Of a stretch of DNA of 64,000 nucleotides, positions 53,776-61,528 are shown one piece after another (within the stretch, counting starts at the first letter, position 1; every line of letters begins with the position of its first letter). The translations under genes and the position numbers were made by a program. Origin of the DNA: JAJYKN01 sp035516155 (GTDB lineage Bacteria > Nitrospirota > UBA9217); the NCBI GenBank assembly GCA_035516155.1, contig DATJAP010000036.1, positions 1 through 64,000 on the forward strand, read 5' to 3'. Below the pieces are notes generated by a model. The model was not told where the DNA came from. It was given only the letters and a program-made list of their open reading frames with translations, and did not search any database.

Positions 53776-53976
53776 TTACGCCTTTTTGTATTTTTTCCGG
53801 AATTTGTCTACGCGGCCTTCGGTATCGATGAGCTTCTGCTTACCGGTATAGAAGGGATGGCAGTTCGAGCAGATGTCGAGCTTCACGTTCTCCTTGGTGG
53901 ACCGGGTCTGGAACGCTTCACCGCAGGCGCAGTGAATCGTCGTCACCTTATAGTCGGGATGAATGCCCTCTTTCAT
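53776..53976 (-). CDS. rpmE: Ribosomal protein bL31, zinc-binding type
   Basis: A 66-residue 50S subunit protein. Sequence MKEGIHPDYKVTTIHCACGEAF is typical; C16, C18, C37 and C40 supply the zinc site (the C+ form, as opposed to the zinc-free paralogue made when zinc is scarce). AAGGAG lies 6 bases before ATG. It follows rho by 108 bases after a hairpin. Confidence 0.97.
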   Translation of the reverse strand: MKEGIHPDYKVTTIHCACGEAFQTRSTKENVKLDICSNCHPFYTGKQKLIDTEGRVDKFRKKYKKA

Positions 53977-53999
53977 TGTTCTGATCTCCTTCTCTTGGA

Positions 54000-54030
54000 A
54001 AAGCCAAGCCACAGCGGCTGGCTGTGGCTT
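54000..54030 (-). terminator. Hairpin between rho and rpmE
   Basis: Stem AAGCCACAGC / GCTGTGGCTT (54006-54015 with 54021-54030), then GGCTTTTCC on the minus strand. The U tract is short, so it may only partly terminate. Confidence 0.5.
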
Positions 54031-54084
54031 GTGCGGTTGAGGTCGAAATAATATACCAAACTGCGCAAAAATACAAGTGAAAAA

Positions 54085-55332
54085 TTACTTATTCATCGCA
54101 TCAAGAAAGTCCCGGTTCGTTTTCGCCTGTTTGAGCTTTTCGAGCAGGAATTCCATGCTTTCGACGGTGGAAAGGGGGTTCAGAACCTTGCGGAGGATCC
54201 ACATGCGGTTCAGATCGTCCTTGTCCACGAGCAGTTCTTCCTTGCGTGTGCCCGAGGCGTTGATGTCGATGGCCGGGAACACGCGTTTGTCCACCAGTTT
54301 CCGGTCGAGATGGAGCTCCATGTTCCCCGTTCCCTTGAATTCCTCGAAGATCACATCGTCCATGCGGCTGCCGGTGTCCACGAGCGCGGTCGCGAGAATC
54401 GTCAGACTGCCGCCGTCTTCGATGCTGCGGGCGGCACCGAAGAACCGCTTCGGACGCTGGAGTGCGTTGGCATCCAGGCCGCCGGAGAGGACCTTGCCGG
54501 AAGCAGGGATGATTGCGTTGTGTGCGCGTGCCAGGCGGGTGATGCTGTCCAGAAGGATGACGACGTCTTTTTTATGCTCCACCAGGCGCTTTGCCCGCTC
54601 GCTCACCATGTCGGCCACCTGGACATGCCTTTGCGGCGGTTCATCGAACGTAGAGCTGATGATCTCGGCCTTGACCTGACGCTGCCAGTCCGTGACTTCC
54701 TCCGGCCGTTCGTCGATCAGAAGCACGATGAGCTTGAGGTCGGGATGATTCTTCAGGATGGCCTTGGCAATAGCCTGGAGCAGCATGGTTTTGCCGGTCC
54801 GCGGCGGCGCCACGATCATGCCACGCTGTCCCATGCCGATGGGGGTAACGAGGTCCATGGCGCGGGTAGTATAGTCGGTCGGTGAATGTTCAAGCTTGAT
54901 TTTCTTGATCGGGTAGTAGGGGGTGAGGTTATCGAAAAGTATCTTGGACCGCGATATTTCAGGGTCCTCGTAATTGATTGCATCGACTTTGAGCAAAGCG
55001 AAATAGCGTTCGCCTTCCTTCGGGGGCCGTATCTGGCCGGAGACCGTGTCTCCGGTGCGGATGTTGAACCGCCGGATCTGCGAGGGAGACACATAGATAT
55101 CATCCGGTCCGGGGAGGTAATTGTAGTCCGGAGCCCGGAGGAAACCGAAGCCATCGGGAAGGATCTCGAGCACACCCTCGCCGAAGATCATGCCGTTCTT
55201 CTCGGTCTGGGCCTGGAGAATGGCGAAGATCAGCTCCTGCTTGCGCATGCCACTGACGCCTTCGACCTTCAGCTCGTCCGCCATGGTGGTGAGTTCGGCG
55301 ATATTCTTTCCTTTAAGTTCTACCAAGTTCAT
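54085..55332 (-). CDS. rho: Transcription termination factor Rho
   Basis: A 415-residue hexameric RNA helicase. N-terminal Rho_N helix domain (1-45), cold-shock RNA-binding domain (about 50-120, GFGFLRAPDYNYLPGPDDIYVSPSQI), and ATPase domain with the Walker A in GMIVAPPRTGKTML, the Q loop and the R loop. Length is as in E. coli, without the large inserts of Actinobacteria. The start ATG follows GAGGAG. The gene has a strong promoter 360 bases upstream, so its leader is very long. Confidence 0.97.
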   Translation of the reverse strand: MNLVELKGKNIAELTTMADELKVEGVSGMRKQELIFAILQAQTEKNGMIFGEGVLEILPDGFGFLRAPDYNYLPGPDDIYVSPSQIRRFNIRTGDTVSGQIRPPKEGERYFALLKVDAINYEDPEISRSKILFDNLTPYYPIKKIKLEHSPTDYTTRAMDLVTPIGMGQRGMIVAPPRTGKTMLLQAIAKAILKNHPDLKLIVLLIDERPEEVTDWQRQVKAEIISSTFDEPPQRHVQVADMVSERAKRLVEHKKDVVILLDSITRLARAHNAIIPASGKVLSGGLDANALQRPKRFFGAARSIEDGGSLTILATALVDTGSRMDDVIFEEFKGTGNMELHLDRKLVDKRVFPAIDINASGTRKEELLVDKDDLNRMWILRKVLNPLSTVESMEFLLEKLKQAKTNRDFLDAMNK

Positions 55333-55687
55333 GAGTTTGCTCCTCGGCCCGAGGCCTTATTTGGACGGATGGGATTCATACCGTTAGTGGGGAAGTGATT
55401 GTGGTGTAAACAGCTCCTGCAGTCGTGTGGTTAGAGAAATCATGCTTAATCGCAATATTGATAATGGCTTAAATAGGCGAGTGTTTTCTCGGGTCGTCGG
55501 TTTGCGCGGTTATCGTGATTAAATGAAGTTACGTAAACAGCGGCGGCCGGTAGCGAGTTGTTTCCGGGTGATATTGTTTTCCTGTTTGGTTGAGAAATCC
55601 GTGTTTGTTTACCTGACTTTTACTGCTCTACTGTGCTGGGTTTGAAAACTTAAGGGGTTTTTGGTTAGGCCTGCACGTTGATGAATT
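55333..55687 (-). promoter_or_regulatory. Long C-rich leader of rho (possible autoregulation)
   Basis: The 355-base leader has several stretches rich in C and A and poor in G on the minus strand (for example 55625-55665 and 55385-55435), the composition of Rho-utilisation sites. A 19-codon frame, MISLTTRLQELFTPQSLPH (55384-55443), could be a leader peptide; it lacks a ribosome site. Confidence 0.4.
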
Positions 55688-55693
55688 GAAAAA

Positions 55694-55722
55694 AATATAC
55701 CGCAGAAATTAAGATTTGTCAA
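55694..55722 (-). promoter_or_regulatory. Promoter of rho
   Basis: Minus-strand TTGACA (55722-55717), 17-bp spacer, TATATT (55699-55694). Start near 55687. Confidence 0.7.
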
Positions 55723-56205
55723 TATATTATTTTTCAGAGAGTTGTACGCACAAGGGCTTTCGTGCCATGATTTTTTGCCGGCAACGAAGATTGCGCAGTA
55801 TAGTCCATCATGAAGAACACCATCGTATCATCTGGCAAGGATACCGACTGCCCCCCTACCATTTATAAGAAAGATCGGGGGACAAGGACGGAATTCTTCA
55901 CGAAGGGACGATTGAGGTCGGGCGGCGGGATGCGGTTGCTGACCAGCTTTCAGGGCGGGGAGATACCCGCCCCGGCGACGAACAGACCAAATCCCGCAGT
56001 CCCGTCTAAGGAAAAGCGTGTCCAAGGTCCAACAGTGTGGGTGAACTCGTGCTATTCATCAACCCAAAATCGTCCGGGGATAGCGGAAAGGCTACGCCTG
56101 GTCTTGCCGCATTGCAAATTCGCCCTGTCTGTTGGTTCTGCAATTTCAAGTATCCGGCTCTGCTTCCGCGGGCCGAGTCACGGGCCATCTCCTCCTGTTT
56201 CGGTG
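55723..56205. other. Intergenic region between rho and the Rieske gene
   Basis: About 480 bases between divergent genes. A plus-strand frame from 55810 has no ribosome site and a non-coding-like composition. Nothing else is supported. Confidence 0.45.
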
Positions 56206-56234
56206 TTGACACGCTCTCTCTATCGTCGTAGTAT
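56206..56234 (+). promoter_or_regulatory. Promoter placing the Rieske start at the 5' end (leaderless)
   Basis: TTGACA (56206-56211), 17-bp spacer, TAGTAT (56229-56234), then 8 bases and ATG 56243. No ribosome site. Confidence 0.55.
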
Positions 56235-56242
56235 GAAAACTC

Positions 56243-56695
56243 ATGGGAACAAGCCGTAGGGAATTCATCAAAAAGTCTTTCTACGGCCTGCTTGCGCTCA
56301 TGGGGCTTGGCTTTCTGATACCCGGGGTCAAGGTGTTAACCCCGGCGGAGGACCGCAGGAAGGCGTTGGTTTACTTCCCGCTTATCTCCGAAGACGACAT
56401 CCCGCGCGTTGGTGTGAAAAAAGCTGAGCTGCTCTTCACGGTCTCGGGAAAGGAAAGAAAATCCCGTGTCTTCATCGTATCAAATGCCGGTGGCATCGCG
56501 GTGTTCTCCGCCACCTGCTCTCACCTCGGATGTCTCGTCAACTACCACAAGGACAAGCGTGAGTTCATTTGCCCATGCCACGGCGGAAGATATGATCTGG
56601 CCGGCAAAAACATTGCCGGGCCGCCGCCCGCGCCTCTGACGAAGCTCCCGGCCCGGAGTCAGGATGGCATCATCCTGGTCGGCGTGAAAGTTTAA
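56243..56695 (+). CDS. Rieske iron-sulfur protein
   Basis: A 150-residue membrane-anchored Rieske subunit. N-terminal SRREFIKK followed by a hydrophobic stretch (residues 14-29) is a twin-arginine signal-anchor. The 2Fe-2S site is complete: CSHLGC (C92, H94, C97) and CPCHGG (C110, C112, H113), where C97-C112 should form the disulfide. It transfers electrons from quinol at the cytochrome b site to a periplasmic acceptor. It heads a three-gene cytochrome bc-type operon. The start is at the ATG after TAGTAT. Confidence 0.93.
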   Translation: MGTSRREFIKKSFYGLLALMGLGFLIPGVKVLTPAEDRRKALVYFPLISEDDIPRVGVKKAELLFTVSGKERKSRVFIVSNAGGIAVFSATCSHLGCLVNYHKDKREFICPCHGGRYDLAGKNIAGPPPAPLTKLPARSQDGIILVGVKV

Positions 56696-56827
56696 TCAAG
56701 ACCGGCATCCTCCCGGCGAAGGACGCCGGTACGGTATGTCACGGGAATTTCATGGTAACCGCAACCACCAATAACCGAGTTCGGGGGCGTGACTGCTCCC
56801 TCTTTTTGCGAGTATCGTCATCAACCT

Positions 56828-57472
56828 ATGAGAGTTTTTGATTATCTCAATACACGGCTGGGTTTCACCGCCAGGCACCGGAGAGTAATGGACAAACCGG
56901 TGCCGGGATGGATAAACTATTTTTACTGCTTCGGCGGAATAACCTTCACGCTGTTTCTTGTGCAAGTACTGACAGGTCTGCTTCTCTCTGTGCATTACAC
57001 GCCGTCGGAAGCAGAGGCGTACCACAGCATCCAACGCCTGCACCAGGTCGTGCCGCTGGGACGATTGCTCCGTGCGACCCATCATTGGGCCGCGAACTTC
57101 ATGGTCATGATGATCCTCCTCCATATGCTCAGGGTTTTCCTTACCGGATCTTTTAAAAACCCGCGGGAGCTAAACTGGATAGCCGGCGCCCTGCTGTTTG
57201 CCCTCACCCTCGCCTTCGGCTTTACAGGCTACCTGCTGCCCTGGGACCAGAAGGCCTATTGGGCCACCGTCATCGGAACGAATATGCTTGCATCGGTACC
57301 GTTCATTGGTCCTCTTCTTGCGTCATTCGTCCGGGGAGGCACTGAAGTTTCGGGCCAAACGCTGCTCCGGTTCTACAGTATGCATATCCTGTGGCTTCCG
57401 CTTTTCACTGCGCTCTTTCTTTGGGTGCACTTCCACATATTAAGAAGGATCGGGATCTCAGGGGGGATGTAG
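56828..57472 (+). CDS. Cytochrome b6-like N-terminal cytochrome b
   Basis: A 214-residue membrane protein with four helices. Heme ligands are H85 or H86 with H99 in helix B (RATHHWAANFMVMMILLHM) and H186 with H201 in helix D (HILWLPLFTALFLWVHFH). The second pair has 14 residues between, the cytochrome b6 rather than mitochondrial cytochrome b spacing. It is one half of a split cytochrome b, the other half being the next gene. Start ATG 56828 agrees with RVFDYLNTR; no clear ribosome site. Confidence 0.93.
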   Translation: MRVFDYLNTRLGFTARHRRVMDKPVPGWINYFYCFGGITFTLFLVQVLTGLLLSVHYTPSEAEAYHSIQRLHQVVPLGRLLRATHHWAANFMVMMILLHMLRVFLTGSFKNPRELNWIAGALLFALTLAFGFTGYLLPWDQKAYWATVIGTNMLASVPFIGPLLASFVRGGTEVSGQTLLRFYSMHILWLPLFTALFLWVHFHILRRIGISGGM

Positions 57473-57542
57473 CGTTGCAGGATGGCAGGCAGCACATAGG
57501 CTGAAACGCTCTCTCACGGCAAAAATTTTGGAGGATCAATTT

Positions 57543-57926
57543 ATGCCTACGTCTCAGGAAAATAAATTTTTCCCCTACTATTTCTTCGAAATTTCCCTCG
57601 TGGCGCTCTTTACCATCGAGGTCGCTCTGATTTTTGCGGTCCTGTTCCCTCCTGTTGTCGGAAGGGAGATCGATTTTTTGGCGCAGTACAGCCCGCGTCC
57701 TGAATGGTATTTCCTCTTCCTCTACCAGCTGACGAAATATTTTCCCGGCAGATGGACTTTCGTTGGCGCAGTACTGCTACCCGGGCTTGCCTTCAGTGTT
57801 CTGCTTCTCGCCCCTTTTCTGGACAGCGGGTCGGAAACAGCGCTCAAAAAACGAAAGGCCGCAATCATTGTTGGATTCACCCTCCTTGCTGCAGTTATAT
57901 TTCTGACGGTTCTGGCACTGCTATAA
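57543..57926 (+). CDS. Cytochrome b subunit IV-like C-terminal part
   Basis: A 127-residue protein with three membrane helices carrying the quinol-site PEWY (SPRPEWYFLFLYQLTKYF). It completes the split cytochrome b6/subunit IV. GGAGG is 7 bases before ATG. No cytochrome c or cytochrome c1 gene follows, so the periplasmic electron acceptor must be encoded elsewhere. Confidence 0.92.
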   Translation: MPTSQENKFFPYYFFEISLVALFTIEVALIFAVLFPPVVGREIDFLAQYSPRPEWYFLFLYQLTKYFPGRWTFVGAVLLPGLAFSVLLLAPFLDSGSETALKKRKAAIIVGFTLLAAVIFLTVLALL

Positions 57927-58229
57927 GAAAATTAGCGGTGGCTATAACATTAACAAATACTTAATTGCGTTGTTGCTAATATGTGAAATCACGAAAACGA
58001 GTATTGACAGGATACGGTGTTTTTGATAAGTTATTGACCTGTCGTTTTGAAGGTACTCGCGCTCATCAAGGGCTCGTTTCGTCGCGATGGAAACGGTATC
58101 CGAGGAGGTGATGCTCCGGAGCAAAACGCCTCAAATGATATAAAAAAATCTATTGTCATCAGGATATTTGTTAACGATCTGCTTACCATGAGCGGCTCGA
58201 ATTCATGAACCACCTTAAGGAGGAATACC
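57927..58229. other. Intergenic region before the sulfur cluster
   Basis: About 300 bases. A TTGACA (58004-58009) with a poor -10 (TAAGTT, 58027-58032) is the only candidate promoter for tusA. A spacer resembling that of the speD promoter (GG-T-TTTTTGATAA) is present. No gene is supported. Confidence 0.4.
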
Positions 58230-58478
58230 ATGTCAGTCAAAACCGCAACACCAGATCAAACGTTGGATACTCTCGGGAGGGTGTGTCCCTATCCGTTGCT
58301 CCTCACCAAGAAGGCGCTTGAGAAGCTTGCAAGTGGTCAGACGCTGAAAATCCTGTGCGATGCGCCTGCATCGGCAGAGGATAGCATTCCACGTTATGCG
58401 GAAAAGCAGGGTTATAGTTTTGAAGCAGTAAAGCTCGATGACAAGGGATACTGGGAGCTCTTCATCAAGAAGTCGTAA
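58230..58478 (+). CDS. TusA-family sulfur carrier
   Basis: An 82-residue SirA/TusA-like protein with the invariant cysteine motif CPYPLLLTKKAL (C19), which carries persulfide sulfur. AAGGAGG site 6 bases before ATG. It starts a cluster with a YeeE/YedE transporter and three DsrEFH-like proteins, the typical sulfur-trafficking set. Another cysteine (C43) is not conserved in the family. Confidence 0.93.
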   Translation: MSVKTATPDQTLDTLGRVCPYPLLLTKKALEKLASGQTLKILCDAPASAEDSIPRYAEKQGYSFEAVKLDDKGYWELFIKKS

Positions 58479-58550
58479 CGCCCGGGTTGAGACTGCGAGC
58501 CACGATGTCGAGGGGACAGAAGGGGTAAAAATCCAAGGAGGGGGGAAGAT

Positions 58551-59657
58551 ATGGTTTCTACATTGGCATTTACTGTAACCGGTCTGCTCGTTGGCGCAGC
58601 ATTTGGTTTCGTTTTGCAGCGCGGCCGCTTCTGTGTAAATTCCGCGTTCCGGGAAGTGCTCTTCGAGGACTACACCATGTTCCGGGCATACCTTCTCGCC
58701 GTCGTGGTCACCATGATCGGCGCGAACCTGCTTGAGGACTTGCACTTGCTGGGTCATTTTGAACAAGGCGCCTTCGTCGCCGGTACACTCTACCGACAGG
58801 CCTTCGTACCCTGGGCCAACATTATCGGAGGGTATATCTTCGGGATGGGCATCGTTCTCGCCGGTGGGTGCGGAAGCGGCATCCTGTACCGCGTGGGAGA
58901 AGGAAACCTGGCGTATGTCTTTGCCGTGTTCGGGTTCTTCTTCGGCATTGCGATGACAAAGTTCGGCTTCCTGAAATCGTTTTACGCTTGGACGATCGCA
59001 CCGGAACGCATTGTTTGGAAGGGCGAGGATACGGTCCCGACCCTGTACAATATTATTGGCGTCAATAAGTGGATCGTCATTGCCGTGATTTCCGTGGTGT
59101 TGCTGGTGGCCACATTCAAGGGCAGCAAGCCCTTCGTCAAGGCGAAGAAGGGATATTCATGGTCCCTGGCCGGACTCCTGGCCGGTCTCATTGCCGTGGT
59201 AGCGTGGTGGGCCTCGGAGTATTATGGCGGCAAGGCACGCGGCCTTTCATTCACCGGGCCGCTCAGGGAGTTCTTCCTGGCCGTGTTTTTCGGGGACTAT
59301 CAGAACAATCCGGCCGCCGTTAACCCGGTTGAATCCCGCAACATCTTCGGCATGATCTTTTCGTGGAGCTCCCTCTACGTGCTTGCGGTGCCCCTTGGCG
59401 CGTTCATCAGCGGCAAGCTCCTGAAAGAAGTGAAGTTGAAGGTACCGCCGGCGGACGAGCTCTTCAAGGTCCTGTTGGGCGGGTTTATCATGGGGATTGG
59501 TGCGCAGATGGGAGGAGGCTGCAACATCGGTCACAGCCTGACGGGCGTGTCCACCCTTGCCGTATCGAGCTGGGTTGCGACCATCTTCATCATCTTGGGT
59601 AACTGGACCATGGTCTATTTCGTGCTCATCAGGCCGATGAGAGCTTTGGACGTGTAA
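58551..59657 (+). CDS. YeeE/YedE-family sulfur-compound transporter
   Basis: A 368-residue membrane protein with about nine to ten helices. It has the family's cysteine-containing loops: RGRFCVNSAFRE, GCGSGILYRVGEGN and MGGGCNIGHSLTGVS. TsuA (YeeE) imports thiosulfate through such cysteines, and YedE forms work with TusA. Adjacent tusA supports uptake of thiosulfate or another sulfur compound. GGAGGGGG ribosome site. A terminator follows. Confidence 0.92.
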   Translation: MVSTLAFTVTGLLVGAAFGFVLQRGRFCVNSAFREVLFEDYTMFRAYLLAVVVTMIGANLLEDLHLLGHFEQGAFVAGTLYRQAFVPWANIIGGYIFGMGIVLAGGCGSGILYRVGEGNLAYVFAVFGFFFGIAMTKFGFLKSFYAWTIAPERIVWKGEDTVPTLYNIIGVNKWIVIAVISVVLLVATFKGSKPFVKAKKGYSWSLAGLLAGLIAVVAWWASEYYGGKARGLSFTGPLREFFLAVFFGDYQNNPAAVNPVESRNIFGMIFSWSSLYVLAVPLGAFISGKLLKEVKLKVPPADELFKVLLGGFIMGIGAQMGGGCNIGHSLTGVSTLAVSSWVATIFIILGNWTMVYFVLIRPMRALDV

Positions 59658-59673
59658 AACGATAAATCGCCAG

Positions 59674-59706
59674 ACCGGGTGGGATTTCCTACCCGGTTTT
59701 TTTGTC
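59674..59706 (+). terminator. Terminator after the YedE-like gene
   Basis: Stem ACCGGGT / ACCCGGT (59674-59680 with 59691-59697), then seven T residues. Confidence 0.82.
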
Positions 59707-59727
59707 CCCGAATCAAAAATAAAACAC

Positions 59728-59757
59728 TTGTTAGAATTCGGGAAAAGATGGTATATT
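59728..59757 (+). promoter_or_regulatory. Promoter of the DsrE-like trio
   Basis: TTGTTA (59728-59733), 18-bp spacer, extended -10 TGG-TATATT (hexamer 59752-59757). Leader of about 55 nt with GGAGGTG. Confidence 0.55.
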
Positions 59758-59819
59758 GGACTGTCCTTTTTCAGGCGGGACAAGTCTCTATTTATGTCAT
59801 GACGAAGGGAGGTGAAACT

Positions 59820-60125
59820 ATGGCAACTGAAATGCTGGGCATTATGATAACGAAGTATGAGAATCTTGACCATATCGCCGGCGTGGTGAAGGCGGCGCGC
59901 GTGGCAGGCAAGTCCGTCATGATATTCATGACAGACGAAGGCGTGCGCTTCACCCAGGACGCCAAATTTCTCGATCTGCTGAAGGTGGATGGAGTCGAAA
60001 TATCTTGCTGCGACCACAGCTGCGAGCAAATCGGGATGCACGAAAAAACCGACGGCATATCGTACGGCAGCCAGTACAATAATGCGGGCATGCTCCACGA
60101 CAGCAACCGCATACTGGTGTTTTAA
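59820..60125 (+). CDS. DsrE-like sulfur-trafficking protein
   Basis: A 101-residue DsrE/DsrF-like alpha/beta protein. The MLGIMITKYENLDHIAGVVKAA start and MIFMTDEGV match the fold. Two conserved-type cysteine sites lie in SCCDHSCEQIG, likely the persulfide site. AAGGGAGGTG lies 5 bases before ATG. It is the first of three small genes whose products would form a DsrEFH/TusBCD-like complex. Confidence 0.88.
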   Translation: MATEMLGIMITKYENLDHIAGVVKAARVAGKSVMIFMTDEGVRFTQDAKFLDLLKVDGVEISCCDHSCEQIGMHEKTDGISYGSQYNNAGMLHDSNRILVF

Positions 60126-60152
60126 CAACCTGAACATGAGGGGAGGCATTCC

Positions 60153-60431
60153 ATGGGAGATACAAAAAAAATCGCAGTTATTGCTAGGGACCGTCAGAGC
60201 GAAGCGCTGCGTGTTGCGGGCGGCCTGACGCTGGCCGATGACACGATAGAAGTCTTTATCCTTGACCGCAAACTGGAAAGGGAAAACCCCGAAGTTGCCC
60301 AGCCGCTTGAGCTGGTCAGCGAACTGGATCTGAAGATTTATTCAAATAATTCGGAAAATGGCTACCCGACGATCACACTCGAGGAAATGGCACAGAAGCT
60401 CCTGGAGTACGATTTCGTGGTGCCCTACTAA
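60153..60431 (+). CDS. DsrEFH-like small protein without cysteine
   Basis: A 92-residue protein with the DsrEFH strand-helix plan (KIAVIARDRQSEALRVAGGLTLAD, VFILDRKLE, LKIYSNN). It has no cysteine, so it may be a structural member like the non-catalytic TusC/DsrF. GGGGAGG site before ATG; 27 bases after the DsrE gene. The name within the family is not decided. Confidence 0.78.
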   Translation: MGDTKKIAVIARDRQSEALRVAGGLTLADDTIEVFILDRKLERENPEVAQPLELVSELDLKIYSNNSENGYPTITLEEMAQKLLEYDFVVPY

Positions 60432-60450
60432 GCGACGGAAGGAGAGCACC

Positions 60451-60621
60451 GTGAAAATCTTGCACATTTTGAAAAAAGCTCCGGATGCCAGCACGAAAAA
60501 AATTATTGAGCTCCAGGCAGCGGGCAACCAGGTAACAGTGATAGAGCTTTATAAGGGCGGCATATTCTACGAGAAACTGGTAGCCGATGTGTTCGAGAAC
60601 GATAAGGTTTTTTGCTGGTAA
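60451..60621 (+). CDS. DsrH/TusB-like protein
   Basis: A 56-residue protein, KILHILKKAPDASTKKIIELQ at the N-terminus, shorter than typical DsrH/TusB (95 residues) but with the same first strand-helix and a C55 near the end (KVFCW), where DsrH has its active cysteine. The start is GTG at 60451, chosen for the GGAAGGAGAG site 5 bases before it. Last of the trio. Confidence 0.75.
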   Translation: MKILHILKKAPDASTKKIIELQAAGNQVTVIELYKGGIFYEKLVADVFENDKVFCW

Positions 60622-60687
60622 GGGATATCCGTTTTGCCCGGTCCCGGGGGGCGGGATTGCGATTTTATCGCGAAATCGACAGGGACC

Positions 60688-60722
60688 GGCGTGCGGGGGA
60701 ACGAACGCCGCCCTTTTGTTTT
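60688..60722 (+). terminator. Terminator of the DsrE trio
   Basis: Stem GGCGT / ACGCC (60688-60692 with 60705-60709), then CCCTTTTGTTTT; a fair but short stem. Confidence 0.4.
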
Positions 60723-60895
60723 CAGCTGCGAATGTTTGGCAGTGCGTTCTTCTGAACAAAGGCGCCCGCCACTCCAGAGAGGGAGAATGTCTTGAATTGA
60801 GCGCAATGCTGAGGTATTACGGAGCAAGAAGAGGGAAACAGTGGGCTTTTCTTGTGTCTGCCGCTTGCCGAGGGCAGCGATAGAAACCTGCAGAT

Positions 60896-61528
60896 TTAAA
60901 ATTCAAACAGTAAACCCGCCACATATCCTGTGCCGCCGAGATTCGTGGATGCCGCGACAGCATGGATGTACTCCGCTTCGACAAAGAGATAGGTGTGGAT
61001 TATGCCGTAGTCCTGGTACATGTCGTTTGCTGCATCGGGATCAAGGCCGTCCAGGAGGAACTGAAGCCCGCCCCGAGCATGATATCCGTTCGCGGAGCCT
61101 TTGACCGTGCCCTGATTCTCGACAGTTTCCCGGTAGAACATTTTCGTGTAACCGCCCCCTACATAGGGCACGAACCATTGCTTCTCGCTCACGACGCCGC
61201 GAAACAGGATGAAGACATTGGCGGGATAGAGGTCGTATGTCACTGATCCCGCCAGCGTTCCATGGAGTGGCGCATATCCACTGCCACGGCTTGAAAGATA
61301 GCCACCTTCGATGCCAAGTTCGACCTGCCTGATGATTTTGTATGCCAAAGACATTGAGTATTCGGGTATGTCCCGTTTGCCATAGAACTCTGTCCAGTTC
61401 GGCAGGGCGGGTGCAAAATCTCCGGCCTTGATTTCGAATGACCAGGAGGGAAGCTCTGGGGCTGGTTCCTCGGCATGCGCAAGGACCGGAACGACAGCGA
61501 AGAGCAACAACAGAATGAGCTTTTTCAA
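60896..61528 (-). CDS. Outer-membrane beta-barrel protein
   Basis: A 210-residue exported protein. The signal peptide is residues 1-19 (LKKLILLLLFAVVPVLAHA) and the rest alternates polar and hydrophobic residues in eight or more strands, ending YVAGLLFEF with the terminal F required by the Bam machinery. It looks like the 8-stranded OmpA/PagL-size barrels; no catalytic His/Ser pair is evident. The start is TTG 61528, with GGGAGGG 6 bases upstream; it overlaps the stop of the preceding gene as TTGA, so the two are translationally coupled. Confidence 0.82.
   Translation of the reverse strand: MKKLILLLLFAVVPVLAHAEEPAPELPSWSFEIKAGDFAPALPNWTEFYGKRDIPEYSMSLAYKIIRQVELGIEGGYLSSRGSGYAPLHGTLAGSVTYDLYPANVFILFRGVVSEKQWFVPYVGGGYTKMFYRETVENQGTVKGSANGYHARGGLQFLLDGLDPDAANDMYQDYGIIHTYLFVEAEYIHAVAASTNLGGTGYVAGLLFEF

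Noticed and set aside
55810..56259. 149-codon plus-strand frame upstream of and into the Rieske gene
   Set aside because: No ribosome site, Arg/Ser/Pro-rich shadow-like composition, and it overlaps the Rieske promoter and start.
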